A DNA stretch of 7,766 nt from JBFHER01 sp041584055 (lineage in GTDB: Bacteria > Bacteroidota > Bacteroidia > Bacteroidales > UBA5342), in the NCBI GenBank assembly GCA_041584055.1, contig JBFHER010000177.1, positions 1 through 7,766 on the forward strand, given 5' to 3'. Below, in pieces: positions 1-5,814 of the stretch. Position 1 is the first letter of the stretch, and each line of letters begins with the position of its first letter. The position numbers and the translations under genes are program-made. The notes beneath the pieces are model-generated. The model saw only the letters and a list, made by a program, of their open reading frames with translations. It searched no databases and was not told where the DNA came from.

Positions 1-485
1 AGAATGTAAACAAGCGTTGGCAGCGCAATTAACAAAGGATACATTACATAACTCATGGGATCAAAACCAACATCTTTAATCACAAAATTAAAAATTGCTG
101 TTATGAGCATAAAGAAAAACGTAAGGCCCATAAACACAGAGATTATTCCCCATGTTTTACCTACCACATATTCTATGTTTGAAATTGGACGCGTATAAAT
201 TACTTCTGCAGTATCCAGTTTTTTGTCCTGTTTCAGAAAATCAGAAGCCAAAAAAACGGCCACCACAGCCTGTGCCACATTTATAAATAAGGTATTGATA
301 TATGGCATAAAGCTTTCAAGCGCCCTGAACATCCAATTTGATTGCTGATCGTGTGCAAAAAAGAAGATGTTAAACATGATCATGTAAAAAAGGGCAATTG
401 CCACAAAGATTCTAAAGAACCAGCTTCTTAACAGCGTTTTACGCTCATAACGAGCCACATTATTTATCGACCGAATTTGTATCAC
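1..485 (-). CDS. ABC-2 type transporter permease, N-terminal part (runs off left edge)
   Basis: Membrane subunit of an ABC exporter; the substrate cannot be told from sequence. The minus-strand reading frame is open from a GTG at 485-483 to the window edge (161 residues visible, C-terminus missing). The N-terminus is short and basic, with a VARYERKTLLRSWFF-like cytoplasmic helix. It is followed by hydrophobic segments at about residues 23-44, 62-81, 113-134 and from 149. The cytoplasmic loop at about 82-113 (DFLKQDKKLDTAE, then TRPISNIEYVVGKTWG) resembles the intracellular loop of ABC-2 permeases, where an acidic/basic stretch and a T-x-P-x-S motif precede GK. The GTG start overlaps the TGA stop of the ATPase by four bases (GTGA), so translation is probably coupled. 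A later GTG at codon 10 is a less likely start because it would remove the conserved basic N-terminus. Family assignment is good; the individual function is unknown. Confidence 0.8.
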   Translation of the reverse strand, partial: MIQIRSINNVARYERKTLLRSWFFRIFVAIALFYMIMFNIFFFAHDQQSNWMFRALESFMPYINTLFINVAQAVVAVFLASDFLKQDKKLDTAEVIYTRPISNIEYVVGKTWGIISVFMGLTFFFMLITAIFNFVIKDVGFDPMSYVMYPLLIALPTLVYI

Positions 486-1372
486 AGATTCCAGTGGTTT
501 AAATTGTTCTCCATAAAATGCACATAGGCATGTTCCAGGGTTGGATCAATTTGCCTCGCATTAATTCCATTCACATTTTCACCAACAAACTGTATCTCCC
601 AGCCAATTCCGGCGGGGATTGTTGATATAACAGGATATTGTTCCTTAATAACATCATATTCCTCCTGTGTTACCTCCGCCTGCCAAACATGCCCTTTCGT
701 ACTCATCACCAAATCATCCGGTGCCCCATGATAAACCAACTCTCCTAAATTTAAAAGGGCCATTTGATTACAGGTACTGGAAATATCACCCACTATGTGG
801 GTCGACAATATAATGATGGTATCACTCTGACTTAAGTCTGCAAGTAAATTTCTAAACCGTATGCGTTCTTCCGGGTCAAGTCCGGTGGTTGGCTCATCCA
901 CAATTACAATTTTCGGATCACCTATCAAAGCCTGAGCAATCCCAAGACGCCGCTTCATTCCTCCGGAAAGCTTGTTGGCCATTCGCCCCCTCACCTGCAA
1001 CAAACCTACCTTATCCAGCATCTCATCCACCATTTTTAAACGTACTTTACGTGGTCCTATTCCACCAAGTCGAGCAGCATAATCCAAAAACTCCCAGGTC
1101 TTTAGTTTTGAAAAAAATCTGAAATCCTGCGGAAGATACCCCAAAACCGAACGTATTTCATGTCTGTTCTTTCGTGCATCTTTTCCGTTTATCAGGATTT
1201 TTCCTGAAGAAGGTTCCATTAATGTCACCAGTATACGCATCAATGTTGACTTACCCGCACCGTTTGGGCCAAGCAATCCAAACATCCCCTCCCTGATGGT
1301 TAAGTTAACCTCGTTCAACGCTTTATGACCGTTGGGATAGATCTTACTGAGTTGTTCAATTTTAATTTCCAA
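482..1372 (-). CDS. ABC transporter ATP-binding protein (exporter type)
   Basis: Cytoplasmic ATPase that powers the permease encoded immediately downstream. All nucleotide-binding motifs are intact: Walker A GPNGAGKST at residues 35-43, Q-loop Gln82 (YLPQDF), signature LSGGMKRR at 135-142, Walker B IVIVDE at 155-160, D-loop GLD at 164-166 and the switch His192 (STHIV). Length (296 aa) is normal for a single-domain ATPase with a C-terminal extension of about 75 residues, as in the CcmA-like/drug-export branch. The start is a TTG: an in-frame TGA lies two codons upstream, and the first in-frame ATG (Met30) would delete the first beta strands and the residues leading into Walker A. TTG is therefore the best start, with an ATT one codon upstream as the only other candidate. 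No Shine-Dalgarno site is apparent. The substrate is not predictable; no neighbouring gene points to one. Confidence 0.93.
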   Translation of the reverse strand: MEIKIEQLSKIYPNGHKALNEVNLTIREGMFGLLGPNGAGKSTLMRILVTLMEPSSGKILINGKDARKNRHEIRSVLGYLPQDFRFFSKLKTWEFLDYAARLGGIGPRKVRLKMVDEMLDKVGLLQVRGRMANKLSGGMKRRLGIAQALIGDPKIVIVDEPTTGLDPEERIRFRNLLADLSQSDTIIILSTHIVGDISSTCNQMALLNLGELVYHGAPDDLVMSTKGHVWQAEVTQEEYDVIKEQYPVISTIPAGIGWEIQFVGENVNGINARQIDPTLEHAYVHFMENNLNHWNL

Positions 1373-1757
1373 AATTCAAACTTTCAAATGTGGTTAATTC
1401 GCTTTGAAACGCAATTGATGATTAGACACCGTTAATATTGCTTTTATTCCCGCATTATGATATTTTAAATAAAAAAAATATTATCCTCGAAATCGTACCA
1501 TGAAACATTGAATCAAACAGTCTTTTTATTTTAAAAAAATCAGGTTTTAATTATTAAATAAATAGAAATTACCAATTCTTTCTTGCCTCAAAAGTAAATA
1601 CTCTTTCATAACGCATCACGTGCCCCAAAAGCTTCCTCAATGGTTTTATTTTATATATATCATCATCAAAGATCAGATAAAAATCCTGCCTAAAATGTTT
1701 TTTTAAATATTTATGGGTGAAAATTTAATTCTTATTTGGAATTACTAAAAATAAGAA
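1373..1757. other. AT-rich divergent spacer between ABC module and cysK leader
   Basis: No convincing gene. The spacer carries a possible minus-strand -7 box for the ABC module (1596-1589). It also carries an open minus-strand run of 51 sense codons (1724-1569, ending in TAA) with no ATG at its upstream end but a protein-like composition (FDDD, RYERVFTFEARKNW at the C-terminus). That run could be a gene remnant or chance. Long A and T runs are frequent, especially around 1470-1560. The cysK promoter begins at the right end, with its -33 element at 1735-1738. Confidence 0.6.
1589..1596 (-). promoter_or_regulatory. possible -7 box (TACTTTTG) for the ABC operon
   Basis: The minus strand reads TACTTTTG, a perfect match to the Bacteroidota -7 consensus TAnnTTTG. 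At the expected distance upstream there is only a weak -33 (GTG instead of TTG, near 1619-1617). It would give a leader of about 210 nt before the TTG start of the ATPase gene, which is long, so this may be a chance match. Confidence 0.3.
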
Positions 1758-1765
1758 TAACTTTG
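1735..1765 (+). promoter_or_regulatory. Bacteroidota-type promoter of the cysK leader
   Basis: A -33 element TTTG (1735-1738) is followed after 19 bp by TAACTTTG (1758-1765), an exact match to the -7 consensus TAnnTTTG used by the primary sigma factor of Bacteroidota. Transcription should start near 1770-1773, only a few bases before the leader ORF ATG at 1776. The transcript up to the terminator would be about 145 nt, a usual size for an attenuation leader. Confidence 0.75.
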
Positions 1766-1775
1766 CAAAAGAAAA

Positions 1776-1859
1776 ATGAATGAAATGACAAGAATTTTGA
1801 TCGATAAAATGATGTGCTGTTGTATGTTTAGCCCTTCTAAACGTGAAGTGTATATGTAA
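1776..1859 (+). CDS. putative cysteine-sensing leader peptide of cysK (27 aa)
   Basis: Short ORF between the promoter and the terminator upstream of cysK: ATG at 1776, TAA at 1857-1859, 27 residues. Its notable content is Met-Met-Cys-Cys-Cys-Met (codons 1809-1826), with the three consecutive Cys codons TGC TGT TGT at 1815-1823. A run of the end-product amino acid in a tiny ORF before a terminator and a biosynthetic gene is the hallmark of ribosome-mediated attenuation, as known for trp and his leaders. The Cys run ends six bases before AGCCCTTC (1830-1837), the copy of the terminator 5' arm. A ribosome waiting at the first Cys codon should leave that segment free. An in-frame ATG at 1785 is an alternative start and would not change the Cys run. 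No Shine-Dalgarno site is present and the predicted 5' end is almost at the ATG. Function is inferred from architecture; the peptide itself need not have activity. Confidence 0.72.
   Translation: MNEMTRILIDKMMCCCMFSPSKREVYM
1830..1837 (+). promoter_or_regulatory. antiterminator 5' arm (AGCCCTTC), exact copy of terminator arm
   Basis: AGCCCTTC here is identical to 1890-1897. It can form eight pairs (one G-U) with GAGGGGCT at 1906-1913, the 3' arm of the terminator. Pairing of this upstream copy would prevent the terminator from forming. It also has a weak local alternative: CTTC at 1834-1837 can pair with GAAG at 1845-1848. Confidence 0.6.
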
Positions 1860-1889
1860 TTGTATATCATCAGATAAAATAAAGCATAT

Positions 1890-1918
1890 AGCCCTTCACA
1901 ATTGTGAGGGGCTTTTTT
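1890..1918 (+). terminator. intrinsic terminator / attenuator upstream of cysK
   Basis: Inverted repeat AGCCCTTCACAA (1890-1901) and TTGTGAGGGGCT (1902-1913) is fully complementary over 12 bp with a single G-U. In practice it forms a stem of about 9-10 bp closed by a short CAATTG-type loop, and runs into a T tract (1913-1918). It lies downstream of the cysK promoter and 28 bp before the cysK ATG, so it must be read through for cysK expression. This is the attenuator of the proposed cysteine leader. Confidence 0.85.
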
Positions 1919-1945
1919 ATTTCAAATAGTAAATCAATATATAAC

Positions 1946-2875
1946 ATGGGACGAATTTTTAAAAACATCGCAGAAACCATTGGTAAAACACCCCTGGTTA
2001 AATTGAATCGAATTAATGAATCAGACAGCATCCTTCTTGCGAAGCTGGAGTCTTTTAATCCCGGTAGTTCTGTAAAGGACCGAATTGCAAATGCCATGAT
2101 CGAGCAGGCGGAAAAAGAAGGCCTGTTAGACCAGGACACTGTGATCGTTGAACCAACCAGTGGCAATACAGGCATTGGACTGGCTTTGGTGAGTGCCGCA
2201 AAAGGTTATCGTTTGATATTAACCATGCCGGAAAGCATGAGTATTGAACGACGAAAGATCCTTGTTGCCTATGGTGCTGAACTTGTACTCACGCCTGCCA
2301 GCGGAGGAATGAAGGGTGCCATTGCCAAGGCGGAAGAAATTGCTTCAGGATTCGAAAAATCGTTTATCCCTCAACAATTTAGAAATCCGGCAAATCCGGA
2401 GATACACCGACAAACAACAGCTCAGGAAATCTGGGAAGATACGGATGGTAAGGTTGATATATTTGTTGCAGGCATTGGTACAGGTGGAACCATAACTGGT
2501 GTTGGAGAGACACTAAAAAAACGCAATCCAGAGGTTAAAGTGATTGCTGTTGAACCAGAAGGTTCACCCGTGCTTTCAGGAGGTTCCCCGGGCCCTCATA
2601 AGATTCAGGGTATTGGTGCTGGTTTTATTCCGGACATACTGAATACGCATATTTTTGATGAAGTGATTAAAGTTTCTGAAGAAAATGCATTTACAACAGC
2701 AAGAAATCTTGCCAAAACCGAAGGCATTTTGGCCGGGATCTCTTGTGGTGCAGCTCTTCATGCCGCATTGGAAATAGCAAAGCGATCTGAAAATAAGGGA
2801 AAAACGATTGTGGTTGTGCTACCTGATACAGGAGAGCGCTACCTAAGTACCACCCTTTTCAACATAGAATTATAA
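1946..2875 (+). CDS. cysK: cysteine synthase A (O-acetylserine sulfhydrylase)
   Basis: PLP-dependent enzyme that makes L-cysteine from O-acetyl-L-serine and sulfide in the cytoplasm, the last step of cysteine biosynthesis. From the ATG at 1946 it is 309 aa, the normal CysK length. Visible residues: Schiff-base Lys44 in SSVKDR, substrate loop TSGNTG (71-76), phosphate-binding GTGGT (178-182), GIGAGFIP (222-229), Ser266 in GISCGA near the pyridine nitrogen, and the C-terminal PDTGERYLST (293-302). The segment QQFRNPANPEIHRQTT (143-158) is CysK-like rather than CysM-like. The frame stays open upstream to a GTG at 1904, but that start lies inside the terminator hairpin and adds 14 residues foreign to the family, so it is rejected. 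Expression is probably controlled by the Cys-codon leader and terminator directly upstream. No sulfate-assimilation gene is adjacent. Confidence 0.96.
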   Translation: MGRIFKNIAETIGKTPLVKLNRINESDSILLAKLESFNPGSSVKDRIANAMIEQAEKEGLLDQDTVIVEPTSGNTGIGLALVSAAKGYRLILTMPESMSIERRKILVAYGAELVLTPASGGMKGAIAKAEEIASGFEKSFIPQQFRNPANPEIHRQTTAQEIWEDTDGKVDIFVAGIGTGGTITGVGETLKKRNPEVKVIAVEPEGSPVLSGGSPGPHKIQGIGAGFIPDILNTHIFDEVIKVSEENAFTTARNLAKTEGILAGISCGAALHAALEIAKRSENKGKTIVVVLPDTGERYLSTTLFNIEL

Positions 2876-2895
2876 AATTCAGAACACCGTGGTAT

Positions 2896-2924
2896 GCCCG
2901 GTTCCGAAATTTTCGGGATCGGGC
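2896..2924. repeat. GC-rich inverted repeat between cysK and DAHP synthase
   Basis: GCCCGGTTCCGAAA (2896-2909) pairs with TTTCGGGATCGGGC (2911-2924) over 14 bp with two G-U pairs, leaving a very short loop. No T tract follows on the plus strand, so it is not a canonical terminator, although it could mark the end of the cysK transcript. A second element, GTTCCG (2901-2906) against CGGAAC (2929-2934), offers an alternative fold. The stretch of about 60 bp (2889-2950) is roughly 60% GC in an AT-rich spacer, suggesting an inserted or dispersed repeat unit. Confidence 0.55.
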
Positions 2925-3067
2925 GCAACGGAACGCTCCCCTTGAACCTCAACCATTGACTGAAATTCGAATACTTAAACATCGCATCACTTTAAGCTTT
3001 ACAGGTATTTTAATTAAATATTCATATCCGTTCCTGGATGCACAGCAAAGCAATAGAAAAAAATCAT

Positions 3068-3097
3068 GTTAATTCAGGATAATCTTAGTTACTTTCG
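3068..3097 (+). promoter_or_regulatory. probable promoter of the DAHP synthase gene
   Basis: TACTTTCG at 3090-3097 matches the Bacteroidota -7 box TAnnTTTG except for one base. A weak -33 (TGTT from 3068) lies at about the right distance upstream. Transcription would start near 3102, about a dozen bases before the ATG at 3115, giving a very short leader and leaving no room for an aromatic-amino-acid attenuator. Confidence 0.5.
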
Positions 3098-3114
3098 CAG
3101 AAAAGTAAAAACAC

Positions 3115-4179
3115 ATGACTGACATACGCATCGAGAACATAAACATCAACATTGAAAAGACTTTGATCAGTCCCTCACAACTCAAAAAAACTTTTCCACT
3201 TACCGAAAGGGCGGTTCAAACGGTTTTAGAGGGACAAACAAGCATAAAAAACATTCTAAACAAAAAAGACAACAGACTTTTAGTTGTTGTTGGACCATGT
3301 TCTATACATGATATAAAAGCAGCAAAGGAATATGCAAATAAGATAAAGAATCTGGCTGATGAATTAAAGGACACGCTATGCATCGTTATGCGTGTTTATT
3401 TTGAAAAGCCTCGTACCACAACAGGATGGCAGGGACTTATCACCGATCCTTATCTGGATGAAAGCTTCGAAACTGAAGATGGTCTTCGTTTAGCCAGGGA
3501 ACTATTGGTGTACATTGCAGAACTGGGTGTTCCTGCTGCAGGAGAAGCACTTGATATTGTTACACCTCAGTATATTCAGGATTTATTCTCCTGGACTGCC
3601 ATTGGCGCAAGAACCACTGAATCTCAGAGTCATAGAAAAATGGCAAGCGGATTGACTGCTGCTGTGGGCTTTAAAAACGGAACAGATGGCGACATTAACA
3701 TTGCATTGAACGCCATGGAGTCTGTTGCTGCCCCTCATACCTTTGTTAGTATCAACCCGGAGGGCAGAGTTGCTGATATTCATACCATGGGAAATCCTAA
3801 TACCCACCTCATTTTAAGAGGCGGCAAAACACCGAACTTTGACAAGACTTCCATTTCAAAATACGAGAAGATGATGGAAAAAAGGGGTATGAAACCCCGT
3901 ATAATGGTGGACTGCAGTCATGCTAACAGCGGCAAAAAAGCTGATAATCAACCAAAAGTCCTAAAGGAGGTTGCCAAACAAATCAATGCAGGCAATCAAT
4001 CCATTCTGGGTGTAATGCTCGAAAGTCATTTGCACAGTGGCAACCAGGCAATACCTTCTGATCTTAAAGAATTAAAATATGGGGTTTCCATTACAGATGC
4101 CTGCATCGATTGGAACACAACAGAACGAGTCTTAAGGGAATTTGCTGCTAGCATACAACTGGTAAGAAATTCACGATAG
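3115..4179 (+). CDS. aroG: 3-deoxy-7-phosphoheptulonate (DAHP) synthase, class Ia
   Basis: Condenses phosphoenolpyruvate and erythrose 4-phosphate to DAHP, the first step of the shikimate pathway to Phe, Tyr and Trp. The 354 aa protein resembles E. coli AroF/G/H along its length. Metal ligands are Cys62 (GPCSIHD), His269 (CSHANS), Glu303 (MLESH) and Asp328 (SITDAC). PEP and sugar-phosphate binding motifs are RVYFEKPRTT (93-102), GARTTES (164-170) and GFKNGTDG (185-192). The N-terminal extension before the barrel (about residues 1-50) is of the kind that carries the feedback site in this family, so allosteric inhibition by an aromatic amino acid is likely, but which one cannot be read from the sequence. 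The aroG symbol is by family; aroF or aroH would be equally valid. The ATG at 3115 fits the family start. The gene is convergent with the VanZ-like gene, 28 bp apart with no clear terminator between. Confidence 0.95.
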   Translation: MTDIRIENININIEKTLISPSQLKKTFPLTERAVQTVLEGQTSIKNILNKKDNRLLVVVGPCSIHDIKAAKEYANKIKNLADELKDTLCIVMRVYFEKPRTTTGWQGLITDPYLDESFETEDGLRLARELLVYIAELGVPAAGEALDIVTPQYIQDLFSWTAIGARTTESQSHRKMASGLTAAVGFKNGTDGDINIALNAMESVAAPHTFVSINPEGRVADIHTMGNPNTHLILRGGKTPNFDKTSISKYEKMMEKRGMKPRIMVDCSHANSGKKADNQPKVLKEVAKQINAGNQSILGVMLESHLHSGNQAIPSDLKELKYGVSITDACIDWNTTERVLREFAASIQLVRNSR

Positions 4180-4207
4180 TCTAAAATTGCTTTGGTAAGT
4201 TCAAGGA

Positions 4208-4645
4208 TTATGACGCTTTTGTTTCGCTTTTTTCCTGGACAATCCAGCTGAGTTGATTTGTTCGGTTTAAAATCCAATGAACAATGATTGCACCGCCGAT
4301 GCCCACAAAATCAAACAATAAATCACCTTTGCTCATATCCCGCCCTGGGACCAGCATTTGATGCCCTTCTTCTATGATTGCAAATACAAATATTCCTATA
4401 AAAAAAAGGATCGCTTTTTTTCGTTCTGCCCGACTGTAGACAATCACCCCCATAAAGGTGATACAGAAGTAAATAAACATATGAATCAGGTGATCTGAAC
4501 GAAAGTAAAACGGCCCCACAGGTACAGAAAACATAGGGACCCCCAATGGCAATGATGAAACGATAAAAAATGCAATAATCAGCGCATAAAATGCCCTACG
4601 AATGTTCTTAATAGTCAAATCCTTACGTCCTATCAATCCCCACAT
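4208..4645 (-). CDS. VanZ-like family membrane protein
   Basis: Small integral membrane protein of 145 aa with four hydrophobic segments at about residues 17-35, 52-70, 78-93 and 108-126. The spaced motifs of the VanZ-like domain are present: SDHLIHMFIYFCI (50-62), EEGHQMLVPGR (92-102) and DLLFDFVGIGGAI (108-120). VanZ was named from a low-level teicoplanin resistance gene, but most family members are uncharacterised envelope proteins, and resistance should not be assumed here. The start ATG at 4645 gives an N-terminus with a basic segment before the first membrane helix, as expected. It has its own promoter on the minus strand (-7 box at 4735-4728), so it is probably a single-gene unit. It converges with the DAHP synthase gene. 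Confidence 0.85.
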   Translation of the reverse strand: MWGLIGRKDLTIKNIRRAFYALIIAFFIVSSLPLGVPMFSVPVGPFYFRSDHLIHMFIYFCITFMGVIVYSRAERKKAILFFIGIFVFAIIEEGHQMLVPGRDMSKGDLLFDFVGIGGAIIVHWILNRTNQLSWIVQEKSETKAS

Positions 4646-4727
4646 AAATCTACGTTCATTTTCTGGTTAAGCGCAAGTTGTTCAATCCCTGCTTTTTTCT
4701 AAACACTTATTTTCAAGTTTGACAGGC

Positions 4728-4760
4728 CAAAGATAGTGAATTATATAAGAAATTTTCAAA
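4728..4760 (-). promoter_or_regulatory. Bacteroidota-type promoter of the VanZ-like gene
   Basis: The minus strand carries TTTG (4760-4757), a 21-bp spacer and TATCTTTG (4735-4728), an exact match to TAnnTTTG. The predicted transcript starts near 4722 and has a leader of about 75 nt before the ATG at 4645. Confidence 0.7.
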
Positions 4761-4834
4761 CCAATCCCATCGTCAGGCAAATTGAAAACCCAGGTCTCAA
4801 AAAATCAGAACATATCTATAAAATGCACCACCTT

Positions 4835-4860
4835 AAAAAAAATGATTCATTGATGAAATT
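4835..4860 (-). terminator. weak possible terminator of the lipoprotein gene
   Basis: On the minus strand, shortly after the lipoprotein stop codon, a small TTCAT/ATGAA inverted repeat is followed by a run of eight T (4842-4835). The stem is short and AT-only with a loop too small to be stable, so termination here is only suggested by the T run. Confidence 0.25.
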
Positions 4861-4871
4861 GTATTGAAAAA

Positions 4872-5393
4872 TCAGGGGTGCAATCGACTCAAATCATGTA
4901 CGGCTTCTTCGCTCATGATGCCCATTACTTCACTCATATTTGCCGGATTAACTTTTGCAATAAATGCAGCTGGAATAATTGCAACTCTGAACACAAGCCC
5001 ATCTGTATAATTTGCCGGCAAAGTATTCAAATCAACGGTTCCATCCATAAAGAAATTGATATCCTGAAAAGTGTGATCAAAGGTGTATAACAAGGTTTTC
5101 CCTTCGTAAAAAATTGTTTGCGGCAGTGGCTCCCAAATGTCAGTACCATTGTCCACACCCTGTAGTACATAAGCCATTACAAGATCCGTGTTATACAATT
5201 CAATGCCCTCTGGAAAACTAACCAAAACTGCATAGCCATTGCTGGCGGTAAAATCAACCTCAGCTTCAAAGATTGATCCGATCAACCCATCTGCGCCGGC
5301 AGGCCCCTGCGGACCCATAGGGCCCTCAACTGTTTCACAAGACATAAGGGCTATGACACCCAACAACATAACAAAATTCGCTAACTTTTTCAT
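4872..5393 (-). CDS. collagen-like lipoprotein of unknown function
   Basis: Predicted exported lipoprotein of 173 aa. It has a signal peptide with a Lys-Lys N-terminus, a hydrophobic core and a lipobox ending LMSC, so Cys19 is the lipidated residue. Directly after the anchor comes a short collagen-like Gly-X-Y tract (GPMGPQGPAGADG, residues 24-36), too short for a stable triple helix alone. The rest (about 40-173) is a globular domain with alternating hydrophobic residues suggesting beta structure and a WEPLPQTIFYEG core (87-98). I recognise this as a common Bacteroidota lipoprotein type, sometimes mislabelled dihydrolipoamide dehydrogenase; no such active site is present. The residues after Cys19 are ETVEG, not a clear surface-export signal, so location on the inner or outer leaflet is open. 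The ATG at 5393 is the natural signal-peptide start. No promoter matching the consensus is obvious upstream. Confidence 0.85.
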   Translation of the reverse strand: MKKLANFVMLLGVIALMSCETVEGPMGPQGPAGADGLIGSIFEAEVDFTASNGYAVLVSFPEGIELYNTDLVMAYVLQGVDNGTDIWEPLPQTIFYEGKTLLYTFDHTFQDINFFMDGTVDLNTLPANYTDGLVFRVAIIPAAFIAKVNPANMSEVMGIMSEEAVHDLSRLHP

Positions 5394-5778
5394 GACATTA
5401 TTTTTTAAGTTTTATACTTTATAACTGAGCAATCCGGATCATCTAAATAAACAAGTTTTTCCGCCTTACCCCTTTACATTCTGACCTGTATCCGCAACAC
5501 AAATATTTTTTCGTTCTACAACTTGAATGATACGATGAACAGGCGCTTCAATGCGAACTATTTTCTGTTTTTATGGGTCCGCTTGCATCTTACAAACAAA
5601 AGCCGTGCCATTTGTTTTTAACATGGCTAAAATAAGACAATTGAGAAACTATGCAGGATCATATTAATACAATTGATACAGCAGAATAGAATTTTTCCAT
5701 CAAGCCACGATTATCAACCCTTGTAAAAAATGTTGATCCATTCCTTGTGAAATATGGAGTTGTTTACAATAAAACTGG
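5394..5778. other. divergent spacer, no convincing gene
   Basis: AT-rich spacer between the lipoprotein gene and the coiled-coil gene. I see a one-mismatch -7 box on the minus strand (AATATTTG, 5507-5500) without a matching -33. There is a small GCCAT/ATGGC inverted repeat (5607-5611 with 5623-5627). An open minus-strand run of 34 codons without ATG (5570-5466) is also present. None is strong enough to call as a gene. Confidence 0.5.
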
Positions 5779-5786
5779 TACTTTTG
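5779..5786 (+). promoter_or_regulatory. -7 box of the coiled-coil gene / ribE transcript
   Basis: TACTTTTG is a perfect match to the Bacteroidota -7 consensus TAnnTTTG, 28 bp before the ATG at 5815. A TTG at 5760-5762 is closer than the usual spacer and ATGG at 5754-5757 is at the right distance, so the -33 element is weak or ambiguous. AAAGGA at 5804-5809 could act as a Shine-Dalgarno site five bases before the ATG, which is uncommon in this window. Confidence 0.6.
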
Positions 5787-5814
5787 CGTGATATTGAAAA
5801 AATAAAGGATTGAT

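Noticed and set aside
1904..1945. N-terminal extension of cysK from a GTG at 1904
   Set aside because: The GTG lies inside the terminator hairpin and the added 14 residues do not belong to the CysK family. The ATG at 1946 gives the normal 309-aa length and N-terminus.
1766..1945. Metabolite riboswitch (SAM type) or T-box in the cysK leader
   Set aside because: The leader is only about 145 nt before the terminator and is half occupied by the leader ORF. No SAM-riboswitch core and no T-box sequence (TGGNACCGCG) is visible, whereas the Cys codons and duplicated arm explain it fully.
2894..2959. Short ORF (21 codons) as an attenuator leader for DAHP synthase
   Set aside because: It has a single Phe and no Trp or Tyr, and it lies upstream of the predicted promoter at 3068-3097, so it would not be on the DAHP synthase transcript.
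4235..4247. CTGGA-CAA-TCCAG hairpin near the convergent gene ends as a terminator
   Set aside because: The stem is only 5 bp, lies within the VanZ-like coding sequence, and its T run is on the wrong side for the plus-strand transcript.
4026..4277. Minus-strand 83-codon ORF across the DAHP synthase/VanZ junction
   Set aside because: It overlaps the DAHP synthase 3' end antisense and the VanZ-like gene in another frame. Its translation has no family-like features, so it is a shadow.
4208..4645. Calling the VanZ-like gene a glycopeptide-resistance determinant
   Set aside because: Only the broad VanZ-like membrane domain is visible and no vanA-type cluster gene is adjacent.
5466..5570. Open minus-strand run of 34 codons upstream of the lipoprotein gene
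   Set aside because: Short, without ATG and without a promoter; likely chance, although its composition is somewhat protein-like.
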